This document shows positions 51,122 through 59,654 of a DNA stretch of 64,000 nucleotides, piece by piece. The DNA is from RGIG1995 sp045652425 (lineage in GTDB: Bacteria; Bacillota; Clostridia; Oscillospirales; CAG-272). Position 1 is the stretch's first letter; each line of letters starts with the position of its first letter. The stretch covers positions 44,913-108,912 of the forward strand of contig JAZRUG010000013.1 in assembly GCA_045652425.1 (NCBI GenBank), read 5' to 3'. The position numbers and the translations under genes are program-made. The notes beneath the pieces were generated by a model. That model did no database searches and was not told where the DNA came from. It saw only the letters and a program-made list of their open reading frames with translations.

Positions 51122-52339
51122 TCAAACCAAATCTTTCTCGTGGAGAACAACGCCGTTTTTAACCAAAATATCTTGAAGTTCTTTTACGTCAAGATAAGAA
51201 AAATCATCTGTCATAGCCGCCGCTGTACCTGCCGCTTGTCCCGTTACCGCACAACAAGGAATAACACGCATAATATCCCACATACTGTCGGTTACGGAAA
51301 CACATCTTCCCGCAGTTATAAGATTTTTAACCGTGCTTGAAAACAAAGTCGAAAAAGGTACTTCGTATATAGGACCTCTTTTTCTCCAGTCAGATATCAT
51401 ACCTATAGAATCTTCAAAATACTTGTGTTCTTCCACACTATCAAGAGTATATTCGCCAACAATCTTTCTTGTCATACGAATTTGCGGAATAGTTGCAATT
51501 GAAGTTGGAACCAATGTTTCATCATTCTGTCTTTTAGATATTACATTATTAAGAGTAGACGCGTGGGACAACTGCACCATTTCAGATATTTCTTCGCCGT
51601 CAAGTCCGCTGAATCTCTTGTTTACCAATAGTTTAACTTTATTCTTTTCATTTTTCTGTGAATCCGGTATATCAGCAGCGCCTATAGTATTGAGCTTATA
51701 TCCATTATCACCCAAAGAATAATACCAAGCCGCCAAAACGTTACCCTGCTTGAAAGTATCGGTAGGCGCATTTGCAAAAAGAGCTATATCGCAATCCCCC
51801 GTTGCATCAACTACAGTTTTTACCGAAATAGCCTGTCTACCCGACTTGTTTTCAATGATAACGGCATCAATCTTATCGTTATTTTTGCTTACGCCGACGG
51901 CATAAGTACCGTAAAGAATCTTGACGTTGTTTTCAAGCAACAACTGCTCGGCAAGAATAGCGAACAACTGCGCATTATACTGAACTTCAAAACGCTTATC
52001 TTTATCGGTACGCTTTGATTTATCATTAAAATCAAGCCAATTTTCAGGATATTTGTCTTCATATCCCATAGAAATGGACAATCTGAAAAGTTCTTCTGCT
52101 ATACCAAAAGAAACCTGCTTTCCCATTCCGTCGCACAAGGGTAAATATATTGTAATAAGTCCGGCAGTGCCAAGACCGCCGAGAATATACTCTTTTTCCA
52201 AAAGTGTTACGTTTTTACCTTGACGCGCGGCTGCAAGTGCAGCTGAAATACCCGCAAATCCGCCTCCGCATACCAATACGTCGCATTCAGCGGTTATTTT
52301 CGTTTCAATGTTTTCTTTTATCGCCATATTCTTTACCAT
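51122..52339 (-). CDS. FAD-dependent oxidoreductase
   Basis: A 405-residue flavoprotein with the dinucleotide loop CGGGFAGISAALAAARQGKNV followed by LLEKE, and the second FAD motif VVDATGDCDIALFA. It belongs to the FAD-dependent oxidoreductase group (PF12831-type) often found in carbohydrate loci of gut bacteria, where the substrate is mostly unknown. The start ATG 52339 has AGGTG upstream; the frame is open 11 codons more without a ribosome site. It may serve the glycan locus that follows. Confidence 0.85.
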   Translation of the reverse strand: MVKNMAIKENIETKITAECDVLVCGGGFAGISAALAAARQGKNVTLLEKEYILGGLGTAGLITIYLPLCDGMGKQVSFGIAEELFRLSISMGYEDKYPENWLDFNDKSKRTDKDKRFEVQYNAQLFAILAEQLLLENNVKILYGTYAVGVSKNNDKIDAVIIENKSGRQAISVKTVVDATGDCDIALFANAPTDTFKQGNVLAAWYYSLGDNGYKLNTIGAADIPDSQKNEKNKVKLLVNKRFSGLDGEEISEMVQLSHASTLNNVISKRQNDETLVPTSIATIPQIRMTRKIVGEYTLDSVEEHKYFEDSIGMISDWRKRGPIYEVPFSTLFSSTVKNLITAGRCVSVTDSMWDIMRVIPCCAVTGQAAGTAAAMTDDFSYLDVKELQDILVKNGVVLHEKDLV

Positions 52340-52400
52340 AAAAACACCTGCTTTCGAATTACAGTATAACATAAATAAATATTTTTTTCAATACAACCAC

Positions 52401-52573
52401 GCTTTCTTTCGCAGAAAGCTTGGCAAAGAACTTGCCTCTCTGGTTTGCACAAACGGAGATTTCTCGATTCCACACCTAACGGTGTTCCACTCGAAATGAC
52501 CCCTTAATACTGTTCGCACAAACCAGAGATTCGAGGTTTCTTTGCTTACTTTCTTTCCTTAAAAGAAAGTAAG
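52401..52573 (-). repeat. Repeat cluster between the FAD and GH2 genes
   Basis: A minus-strand family B hairpin (52573-52545) with CAAAGAAACCTCGA and GGTTTGTGCGAAC behind it, an ATTTCTCGATTCC...CTCGAAATGACC element (about 52458-52500), and a short GCTTTCTTTCGCAGAAAGC hairpin (52401-52419). The direction is that of both flanking genes. Nothing else is seen in this 280-base gap. Confidence 0.7.
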
Positions 52574-52582
52574 GCAAAAAAA

Positions 52583-52616
52583 GAGTGTGTATAGGCTTAT
52601 TTACCCATACACACTC
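52583..52616 (-). terminator. Terminator of the GH2 gene at 52622
   Basis: GAGTGTGTAT pairs perfectly with ATACACACTC, six bases after the stop codon, followed on the minus strand by CTTTTTTTGCC. Confidence 0.75.
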
Positions 52617-52621
52617 GTGTT

Positions 52622-54886
52622 TTATTTACTTTTCGGCTTTCTTATACGGTTGAGCTGTTTGTTCATCTTAAGAAGCTCTTCTTTTGTAAAGCTGATGTTC
52701 ACCATTCCCATCATACTCGAAAGTCTGAGTACGGTAAATCCACCAAGCATTTCCATAATGCCGCTGCCGCCTTTAAGATCAACGTCAAAGCCGCCCGACT
52801 TCTTCTCGCCCTTCTTATTCTTGCCCTCATCCATCTTCTTTTTGAGCTTGAGTCCAAGTCCAACAAACCAAAGCTTTCCGCCCAACGTTCCCATAATATC
52901 GGAAATCTTATCGTTAAGAGAAAATCTGCCTTCTGGAGCATCTATATCAAACCAGTTAAGTACCGCGCCCTTTTCTACGAGAACGTAGTCCATATTGCGT
53001 TCTTCAACCTTGCGTATCTTGCCCTCGTCGGAATATTCACCCGCTTTGGCAACAATAGTGCTTTCTCCAACGTTCTTAACGTCAAAGTAGAAGAAATGGT
53101 CATCAGCAATCTTCTTACCGATACTTTCGCCGTTTACAAAAAGCTCAACTTCAGGGAGGTTTGAATATACGGTAACCTTTGTAACATCTTCAACGCGGTC
53201 AACATATCTCTTACCGCACAAATGTACGAAAGGATCGTCTGAAAGCCATGCCTTATATGCATAGAAGGCGTCCTTTTTGTACTTTCTGTCGATTGTAACA
53301 AGTCCCTTGTGGTTCTGTCCGTTTTCTCCGCCTTCTGCTCTTGCATCGGCGCCGAAATCAAACATATTCCATACGTGAGTCGCCCACATATATTTTCTCG
53401 TAAAGAACTGCTTTATAAGCTCTTCGTGATAATATGCTTGATACTCTTCGGTATAGTCTCCCTGTTTAGGATCGCTCGTATGCCAGTTAAGAGCCTCACA
53501 GCCATACTCCGAGCAACCTATCGGAATAGTTGGGTGTGTAGCGTGGAACTTGTCAAACCAAGGTCCGTTCATTGTGGTATCGCCGCCGTACCAGCCAAAA
53601 TAGTGGTTATATGAAACAACGTCGGGAATCTGCAAATAGGGATCGTCCATTTTACACATAGAAACCGCCGCAATAGTGGTAAGACGAGTCTTATCCATAT
53701 CGTGAACAAGATCATTCAATATACGGTGATTTTCAAGCAAGTCTTCATCGGAACCACCTATAGAAATCTCATTTGAAAGTCCCCATACTACGATAGAGGG
53801 GTGGTTGTAGTTTTGAGTTACTAACTCTTTCATTTGAGAAATTGTATTCTCGCGTCCGCCGGGCATATGCTTTGAAATATAAGGAATTTCAGCCCAGATA
53901 ACAAGACCGCGTTCGTCGCAAAGGTCATAGAAATACTGGTCGTGCTGATAGTGCGCAAGACGAATGGTAGTAGCACCTACCTCACAAATAAGGTCCATAT
54001 CTTCTTCGTGATGCTCAGGGAGAAGCGCGTTACCGACACCCCATCTGTCCTGATGGCGCGATACACCGCGAAGAGGATATTCCTCGCCGTTAAGAATAAA
54101 TCCGTTGTCGGGATCTATCTTATAACTTCTGCATCCGAAACGGTTGCAAACGTTGTCAACCACTTCCCCGTTTTCAACTATCTCAACTTCACAGCAGTAG
54201 AGATAGGGATTACGGCGACCGTGCCAGAGATTAACGTCTTTTATTTCAAAAGAAGCTTTAGACTCTGTCGTTTCTATCTTGTCAAGCTCGTTTTCATCTT
54301 TATCGTAAATCGTATATACAAGCTTCTGACCTTCTTTAAGGTTCTTAACAAAAACCTCAACCTCAACTTTAGCATCTTTGCCTTCAACCGTAGGCGTTAT
54401 CATAATACCGGGGCCGCCATAGTAATCGAGGTCAAAGTGTGAATTGTTTACGCAGATAAGATTAACGTTACGGTAAATACCGCCGTAGAACGTAAAGTCA
54501 GCCATCTGCGGATAAACGGTATCGCTGGGTGAGTTGTCAACAACAACGGCAATTTCGGTTTCTTCAGCCAAAGCATCGGTAATGTTTACGCGCCAGGTAG
54601 AATAACCTCCATCGTGATGAGCAAGTTTTTGTCCGCCTACATAAAGGTCGGCTGAAGAGTTTGTTCCGCGAAACTCAATATAATAAAGGTCAGCTTCGGG
54701 AAGCTCTGATTTTTTTACAGTTTTTTTATACAGACAAGAACCTCGGAAATAATCATTTCCGCCGTCTTGACCGTCAATCGCATTCCAAGAGTGAGGAAGG
54801 TTTATTACCTCACCTTCATTTATATGAATATCTGTTGTATCCTTAACAAAAACCCATGAATCATTAATATTTATAATATTTCTCAT
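52622..54886 (-). CDS. GH2 beta-galactosidase-like enzyme with unusual C-terminal domain
   Basis: A 754-residue GH2 enzyme. Acid/base E373 (GLSNEIS) and nucleophile E460 (CSEYGCEA) lie in the barrel; GVSRHQDRWG and ATTIRLAHYQHD are typical of beta-galactosidases. After the usual bacterial Ig-like domain (to about 635) comes a tail with GGKLWFVGLGLKLKKKMDEG, a lysine-rich linker and a methionine-rich end (SSMMGMVNIS) that I do not know from other GH2 enzymes. No signal peptide. It is followed, in operon order preceded, by the GPH symporter 36 bases away, so the substrate is an imported galactoside or related sugar. Confidence 0.9.
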   Translation of the reverse strand: MRNIININDSWVFVKDTTDIHINEGEVINLPHSWNAIDGQDGGNDYFRGSCLYKKTVKKSELPEADLYYIEFRGTNSSADLYVGGQKLAHHDGGYSTWRVNITDALAEETEIAVVVDNSPSDTVYPQMADFTFYGGIYRNVNLICVNNSHFDLDYYGGPGIMITPTVEGKDAKVEVEVFVKNLKEGQKLVYTIYDKDENELDKIETTESKASFEIKDVNLWHGRRNPYLYCCEVEIVENGEVVDNVCNRFGCRSYKIDPDNGFILNGEEYPLRGVSRHQDRWGVGNALLPEHHEEDMDLICEVGATTIRLAHYQHDQYFYDLCDERGLVIWAEIPYISKHMPGGRENTISQMKELVTQNYNHPSIVVWGLSNEISIGGSDEDLLENHRILNDLVHDMDKTRLTTIAAVSMCKMDDPYLQIPDVVSYNHYFGWYGGDTTMNGPWFDKFHATHPTIPIGCSEYGCEALNWHTSDPKQGDYTEEYQAYYHEELIKQFFTRKYMWATHVWNMFDFGADARAEGGENGQNHKGLVTIDRKYKKDAFYAYKAWLSDDPFVHLCGKRYVDRVEDVTKVTVYSNLPEVELFVNGESIGKKIADDHFFYFDVKNVGESTIVAKAGEYSDEGKIRKVEERNMDYVLVEKGAVLNWFDIDAPEGRFSLNDKISDIMGTLGGKLWFVGLGLKLKKKMDEGKNKKGEKKSGGFDVDLKGGSGIMEMLGGFTVLRLSSMMGMVNISFTKEELLKMNKQLNRIRKPKSK

Positions 54887-54923
54887 TGAATTTCTCCTTT
54901 AAAACAGAGTGCAAATAATTCTC

Positions 54924-56327
54924 TTATTCTTCGCGTCCCAACTCTTTATTCATCTCCGCAAGTGTCTTCTTGTCAAGGTTATAAACAAGACCGAGTCCTA
55001 CAAACTGAAGAATAGCTGAGAAAAGGAATGTTGCCGCAACAATATAACGCATATTAATTGCAACTTCCCAAAGCTGATTTCCTTCGTTCTTGCCAACGTA
55101 GCCGTAAGCAACCATAATTACGAGTATAAGAGAGGGGCCGATACCCTGCGCGAGTTTACGGAAGAATGAGTGGAGAGAGTAAACCGTACCCTCTTCACGT
55201 GTACCGAATTTCCACTCGTTGTAGTCGATAGCGTCGCCCATCATAGCCCAAGATACTGTAGAATAAATACCGAGACCGAGCGAGAAGAAAAGCTGACAAA
55301 TAATATAAATAACGAGGTCAAGATTTGTGTTTTCGGGAGTGATGATAAACAATCCGAGACCGGCTACGATAGATACTATAGAACCGAAAGTAGCAAGTTC
55401 CTTTTTGCCGTATTTTGCAACTGCGTTACGCGCAAGGGGAGTAAATACAACTATCGGAATCATAGCGAAAAGCTGAACTATACCCGAAATCTGTACGTTC
55501 TTAAAATATGACTGGAAGATAACGGTTACAGCGGTGGTTGCACCCTGCATACCGATAAACATACCCATAGCGGCAATTGTAGCGCCAACAGCGGGACGGT
55601 TTTTCATAAAGTTACCAAACGCCTTGAAAACGTTGAACTTAGGCGCTTCTTCGCCAACCGCTACATCTGTATCAACACGGATAGTGGTATTCTTTATCAT
55701 AATCTGGAAGCATATAAAACCGAGAACACCCATAATGAGAGCCGCGATAAATACGCGTTCACCGATAAGGTTATTGTCCTTGTCGTAAATAATGAAAGGC
55801 AAAATAACCATAGGAAGCATATTGCCGAAAATAGAACCGATAGAACGCCATGCAGAAAGAGAAGCTCTGTCCTTAACGTCGTTAGAAATAAGCGAAAGTA
55901 GCGAGCCGTAAGGCACGTTCGCTATTGTGTAGAAAGCATCCCATACAACGTAACCGGCAATAAAGATTATAAATTTAGCCCATGTAGGAGCGTTCGGAAA
56001 AGGCAAGAAGCAACATGCACCGCCAACGATAAGACCGATTGAACCTGCCCAAATGTACGATAAAAACTTGTTTCTCTTATACTGACGCTTGTCCGAGTCA
56101 ATAATAGAACCGATAAGCGGGTCGTTTATGGCATCCCATACCTGAACGATAATGAGAAGAAGTGCGTACCAAAGATCCATTCCCATAAATTGCGTCCAGA
56201 AAATAGACATTGTGCCTTTAAGAGCAAAGCTCATATTACAGCCGAGGTCTCCCAAAGCATAAGCAATACTGTCGCGAATGCCGAATTTAGGATGCCCGTT
56301 TGCATCTAATTTAGTTTCTTTTTTCAT
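54924..56327 (-). CDS. GPH-family sugar:cation symporter
   Basis: A 467-residue, 12-helix membrane protein of the glycoside-pentoside-hexuronide family (MelB type). SIAYALGDLGCNMSFAL at the N-terminus, VWDAINDPLIGSIIDSD and WSMMGDAIDYNEWKFGTREEG are the family motifs. It imports a glycoside with Na+ or H+. AAGGAG precedes the ATG. It is the first gene of a two-gene operon with the GH2 enzyme, which should cleave the imported sugar. Confidence 0.93.
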   Translation of the reverse strand: MKKETKLDANGHPKFGIRDSIAYALGDLGCNMSFALKGTMSIFWTQFMGMDLWYALLLIIVQVWDAINDPLIGSIIDSDKRQYKRNKFLSYIWAGSIGLIVGGACCFLPFPNAPTWAKFIIFIAGYVVWDAFYTIANVPYGSLLSLISNDVKDRASLSAWRSIGSIFGNMLPMVILPFIIYDKDNNLIGERVFIAALIMGVLGFICFQIMIKNTTIRVDTDVAVGEEAPKFNVFKAFGNFMKNRPAVGATIAAMGMFIGMQGATTAVTVIFQSYFKNVQISGIVQLFAMIPIVVFTPLARNAVAKYGKKELATFGSIVSIVAGLGLFIITPENTNLDLVIYIICQLFFSLGLGIYSTVSWAMMGDAIDYNEWKFGTREEGTVYSLHSFFRKLAQGIGPSLILVIMVAYGYVGKNEGNQLWEVAINMRYIVAATFLFSAILQFVGLGLVYNLDKKTLAEMNKELGREE

Positions 56328-56509
56328 GTTGGAAACTCCTTTATAATTTTTTCAGAAATTTTGGTCTCTCTGTATAGTATTTTCCTTATTTAGAAATATA
56401 TCATATTTACACAAAAAAAGCAATATAAACCAGCTATTTTTTAACATGTACAGTTAAAATAATTTTATCTCTTTTTGTTTCGATTTATCCATAAGTATCG
56501 GTAATTACA

Positions 56510-56538
56510 TTGACTTTTTGGCAACAAAGCTTTATAAT
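56510..56538 (+). promoter_or_regulatory. Promoter of the NlpC/P60-like gene
   Basis: TTGACT at 56510-56515 and TATAAT at 56533-56538, 17 bases apart. The leader is about 80 bases long. The rest of the 295-base gap between the divergent genes shows no other feature. Confidence 0.65.
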
Positions 56539-56623
56539 TAATATAGGATATTAAAATAAGGTTGCAATGTCGCACTCATTATTTTAAACAAGATAAAAGT
56601 ACGTAAAAAGGAAGATAAAGATT

Positions 56624-57805
56624 ATGAAACTTAATCCAATGCGTCAAAAGGTTGTTGACTATATGAAGTCAATGGCAGCACTTCAATGGACCCCCGAAGA
56701 AGATTTTGTTGTTTACAATCCCGGAAAAAACGGTTGCACAAAAATGCTGAGCGTTTTCCAAGCAGGAAAAACATACTTCGGTCCTCCTTACATAAACGAT
56801 AATATGACCACAAAAGAAGCTTTCAACGAGAAACGTAAGGGCGCATATATCCCCTTTTCAGGAACAAGAGAACAGCTTGACAGCATCAGAACCGGTGCAG
56901 ACGTTGAAGCTCTCGGCGGCGAGATTCTTGAAAGTGCAGTAAAGAACGCATTTACGTTCCCCGGAAACGACTGCATAGGTTCAATTCTTCTTTCTTGGAA
57001 TACAGTTATTAATAACAGAGAGCAGGTTCAAAAACTCCAATTCTGTTTCTGTACCATTCCTACCCACAACAGAGGCGTTGTGCCCGTTGGAGAATATGAT
57101 TATAGCGACACATTTGATAATGAAACTAAACCTATGGTATATAAAAACGGCGAACAGGTTATGGCAAAGGCATATACCCATCTCCAGCCAGGTGATGCAG
57201 TTTCTTACGTTAGTGCCAAAGGAAGCCACATTCGTATGGTTATTGACTATCCACACGTGGAATACACCAAAGACGAAAACGGCAATGAAATAATCGACCT
57301 TGAAAACAGTTACGTTACAGTGCTTGACCAGGCAGGCGGTGCTGATACTCGCTACATTGTTGGCACTTGTATGTCTTCTATGCAGGTTATTACAAACAAG
57401 TTCACCAAGCTCTACAACGAAGGCTCTTTGCCTGTAACTATCCCCGAGCTTGTTGCTGGTGAAAACGAGCAGGAAAACACCTATATTGAAGACTTTAGTG
57501 CAGATAAGCTTGTTTCCGACTGCGCACTTTCCGGTATTATCAGATCCAACAGACAGATAATCTGGGTAAGAACAGAAATAACCGACGGAAAGACTCTCCA
57601 CGATACAAAAGATATTATATCCATGTGTGATTTGACTAAACACACAAGATACTATCACGCACCCGAATACGACCTCGCAAACCTTAACTTAGGTAAGATC
57701 GAATTTGAGGAGGGCAAAAATTATATGCTGAACGTTTACGTTCTAACCTCAGGTAACGAAGGCAAAGAACAAAAGGTTGTATCCAACTACAGATTTACAA
57801 AGTAA
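56624..57805 (+). CDS. Putative NlpC/P60-like papain-fold protein, cytosolic
   Basis: A 393-residue protein I cannot assign with certainty. GNDCIGSILLSW has cysteine C117 placed like the nucleophile of NlpC/P60 proteins (DCSGLV), and LQPGDAVSYV followed by GSHIRMVI has H202 placed like their histidine. The last third looks like a beta-rich domain. There is no signal peptide, which is odd for cell-wall peptidases, so it may act on cytosolic peptides or amides. AAGGAAG precedes the ATG. A hairpin lies just after the stop and a sugar isomerase follows. Confidence 0.5.
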   Translation: MKLNPMRQKVVDYMKSMAALQWTPEEDFVVYNPGKNGCTKMLSVFQAGKTYFGPPYINDNMTTKEAFNEKRKGAYIPFSGTREQLDSIRTGADVEALGGEILESAVKNAFTFPGNDCIGSILLSWNTVINNREQVQKLQFCFCTIPTHNRGVVPVGEYDYSDTFDNETKPMVYKNGEQVMAKAYTHLQPGDAVSYVSAKGSHIRMVIDYPHVEYTKDENGNEIIDLENSYVTVLDQAGGADTRYIVGTCMSSMQVITNKFTKLYNEGSLPVTIPELVAGENEQENTYIEDFSADKLVSDCALSGIIRSNRQIIWVRTEITDGKTLHDTKDIISMCDLTKHTRYYHAPEYDLANLNLGKIEFEEGKNYMLNVYVLTSGNEGKEQKVVSNYRFTK

Positions 57806-57808
57806 GAC

Positions 57809-57831
57809 GTGTGTGGGCTTTGCCCACACAC
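57809..57831 (+). terminator. Hairpin between the NlpC-like and isomerase genes
   Basis: GTGTGTGGGC pairs perfectly with GCCCACACAC around TTT, four bases after the stop codon. No T-run, so read-through into the next gene (57863) is possible. Confidence 0.55.
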
Positions 57832-57862
57832 ATCTATTGTAACAGCATATAGGAGAATAATT

Positions 57863-58699
57863 ATGAAACTTAGTGTATGGTCAAGCTATTATGTTGAGCT
57901 AAAAATTGAAGAAGCTGTTCAAAGATTTATCGAGAACGGTATTTACTGTTCTGAATTATCTGACGAGCACGGTCTTGAACTGTTAAACAGAAGCGAGAAT
58001 GTACTCGAAACCGCAAAAACCTTTGCGGACTTTCTGAAAAAGCATAATTTTGAAATTTCTCAAGGTCATTTATTTTTAAAAGTTAAAATCTGCTCCGACG
58101 ATACTGCGATTGAAACTCTATACAAGTGGATCGATCTGTATGAAGCCATAGGCGTTAAAAATATGGTGCTTCATTGCGACAATATGGTAGGAACTACCTT
58201 CAGCAGACAGGAAAAGGTCGAAAAGAATATTGAGAAACTTCGTATTTTGGCAGAGTATATAAAGGACAAGGATATAACGATTTGTCTGGAAAATCTCCGC
58301 CCCCACTCCCCCGAAGAACAGGAATTGGTGGATAGAAACGCCGACGACTTGCTATATATTATTGACCGCGTCGGAAGCAACAAATTCGGAATATGTCTCG
58401 ATACGGGACATCTGCATTTAACCGACAAAAACCAACGTGAATTTATATTAAAGGCGGGAAACAAGCTGAAGGCTTTGCATATCGCCAACAACGAGGGCGT
58501 TACCGACCAGCATATGATGCCGTTTTCAAGAGGAACCGTAGATTTTGTCGAGGTCGCAAAGACACTGCGCGAAATTAACTATACAGGACTTTTCAATCTT
58601 GAAATCCCCGGTGAACGCCGTGCACCTATTGAAATCCGCGATTACAAGCTCGACTATATTAAAAAAGTGTTTGATTATCTTATTAAAATAACAGAATAA
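57863..58699 (+). CDS. Sugar phosphate isomerase/epimerase-type TIM barrel
   Basis: A 278-residue xylose-isomerase-like barrel. SQGHLFL, MVLHCDNM, ICLENLRP (glutamate ligand), GICLDTGHLHL, ALHIANNEG with DQHMMPF, and FNLEIPGE (glutamate ligand) give the divalent-metal site. ATG 57863 is chosen because AGGAG lies nine bases upstream; the frame is open for 18 more codons over the hairpin. It probably converts an unusual sugar released by the locus's hydrolases. Convergent with a second barrel of the same fold. Confidence 0.85.
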   Translation: MKLSVWSSYYVELKIEEAVQRFIENGIYCSELSDEHGLELLNRSENVLETAKTFADFLKKHNFEISQGHLFLKVKICSDDTAIETLYKWIDLYEAIGVKNMVLHCDNMVGTTFSRQEKVEKNIEKLRILAEYIKDKDITICLENLRPHSPEEQELVDRNADDLLYIIDRVGSNKFGICLDTGHLHLTDKNQREFILKAGNKLKALHIANNEGVTDQHMMPFSRGTVDFVEVAKTLREINYTGLFNLEIPGERRAPIEIRDYKLDYIKKVFDYLIKITE

Positions 58700-58700
58700 A

Positions 58701-58733
58701 AATAAGTGTGTGGGAAGCCACACACTTATTTTT
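58701..58733. terminator. Bidirectional terminator between two isomerase genes
   Basis: AATAAGTGTGTGG pairs with CCACACACTTATT around GAAG, with A/T runs on both sides. It overlaps the last codon of the minus-strand gene. Confidence 0.8.
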
Positions 58734-59628
58734 ATTCCTCAAAGCAATCGTATTTTTGTAAAATACATTTACCAAGCTCGTACAAATACTTTTCAAATGC
58801 ATCGCGGAGTTCGATAGGCGGATTTGCAAGAAGTGTACTGCGCGAATATTCACGTCTTTTATCCGAAAAAGCAAAGAATTTGCCAACCTCAAACGTAAAA
58901 TAGCCGTCATATCCTATATCTTTTAGTCCGCACATTACGGAATCAAGATTTAACGAACCTAAAAATGGCGCAAGATGTTCATCACGCTCTCCTTGGTTAT
59001 CTTGAATGTGCAGAGCTTTAATATGACTTCCCATAATACGTATAGCTTCGTCTTGCGGCATTTCCTGCAGATTCGCGTGTCCCACGTCCCAAACCGCGTG
59101 GAATAAGGGGTGGTTTACAAGTTCAACCATACGCAAAAGGTCTGGCGCATTATCAATCCAATAGGTATCCGCTTTATACATCTTATTAAAATTCTCTACA
59201 AGAATATTCACACCGTATTTTGACGCCCTTTCAAGCAAAGGCATAAAAAACTCTTTGTTTTGTAAAAGCGTCTCATCAACCGTAAGTCCCGGCGCATAGC
59301 CCGAATGTACCACAAGATTGGGAATCCCCCACGCTCCGCAAGCATCAACACAACGCAAAGTATCTTTAAGTAACACACCTCCGTCTACAAGCGGCTTCCC
59401 CATAGGAGAATGAGCCTGAACAAGCTTAATCCCTATGTTTTCGGTAACTTCATTTATCTTTTCAAAATATTCTTCGTATTTTTCTGAATATACTCCGTTT
59501 TTCAAACGGTAATCGGTCCCGAAATTATAATCAGCATATTTAAATCCCGCAGAACGAATATGCTCCAAAGCCACCGCCTGAGAATCTGTATATGCAGAAT
59601 AATCGCCCGTAGTCGTCGCCAGTTTCAT
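58732..59628 (-). CDS. Sugar phosphate isomerase/epimerase-type TIM barrel
   Basis: A 298-residue xylose-isomerase-like barrel: VQAHSPMG, LVVHSGYA, ILVENFNK (glutamate), AVWDVGHANL, ALHIQDNQGERDEHLAPF and FTFEVGKF (glutamate). It has the same fold as its convergent neighbour but low similarity, so it likely has a different substrate. It follows the phosphodiester-glycosidase-domain gene by 26 bases on the same strand and is probably in its operon. Confidence 0.85.
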   Translation of the reverse strand: MKLATTTGDYSAYTDSQAVALEHIRSAGFKYADYNFGTDYRLKNGVYSEKYEEYFEKINEVTENIGIKLVQAHSPMGKPLVDGGVLLKDTLRCVDACGAWGIPNLVVHSGYAPGLTVDETLLQNKEFFMPLLERASKYGVNILVENFNKMYKADTYWIDNAPDLLRMVELVNHPLFHAVWDVGHANLQEMPQDEAIRIMGSHIKALHIQDNQGERDEHLAPFLGSLNLDSVMCGLKDIGYDGYFTFEVGKFFAFSDKRREYSRSTLLANPPIELRDAFEKYLYELGKCILQKYDCFEE

Positions 59629-59654
59629 AACATAATCTCCCTATATTTATTTCT

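Noticed and set aside
57806..58733. tRNA-like hairpins between genes
   Set aside because: The stems are simple terminator palindromes; no cloverleaf, T-arm TTCGANTC or CCA end was found here or in other gaps.
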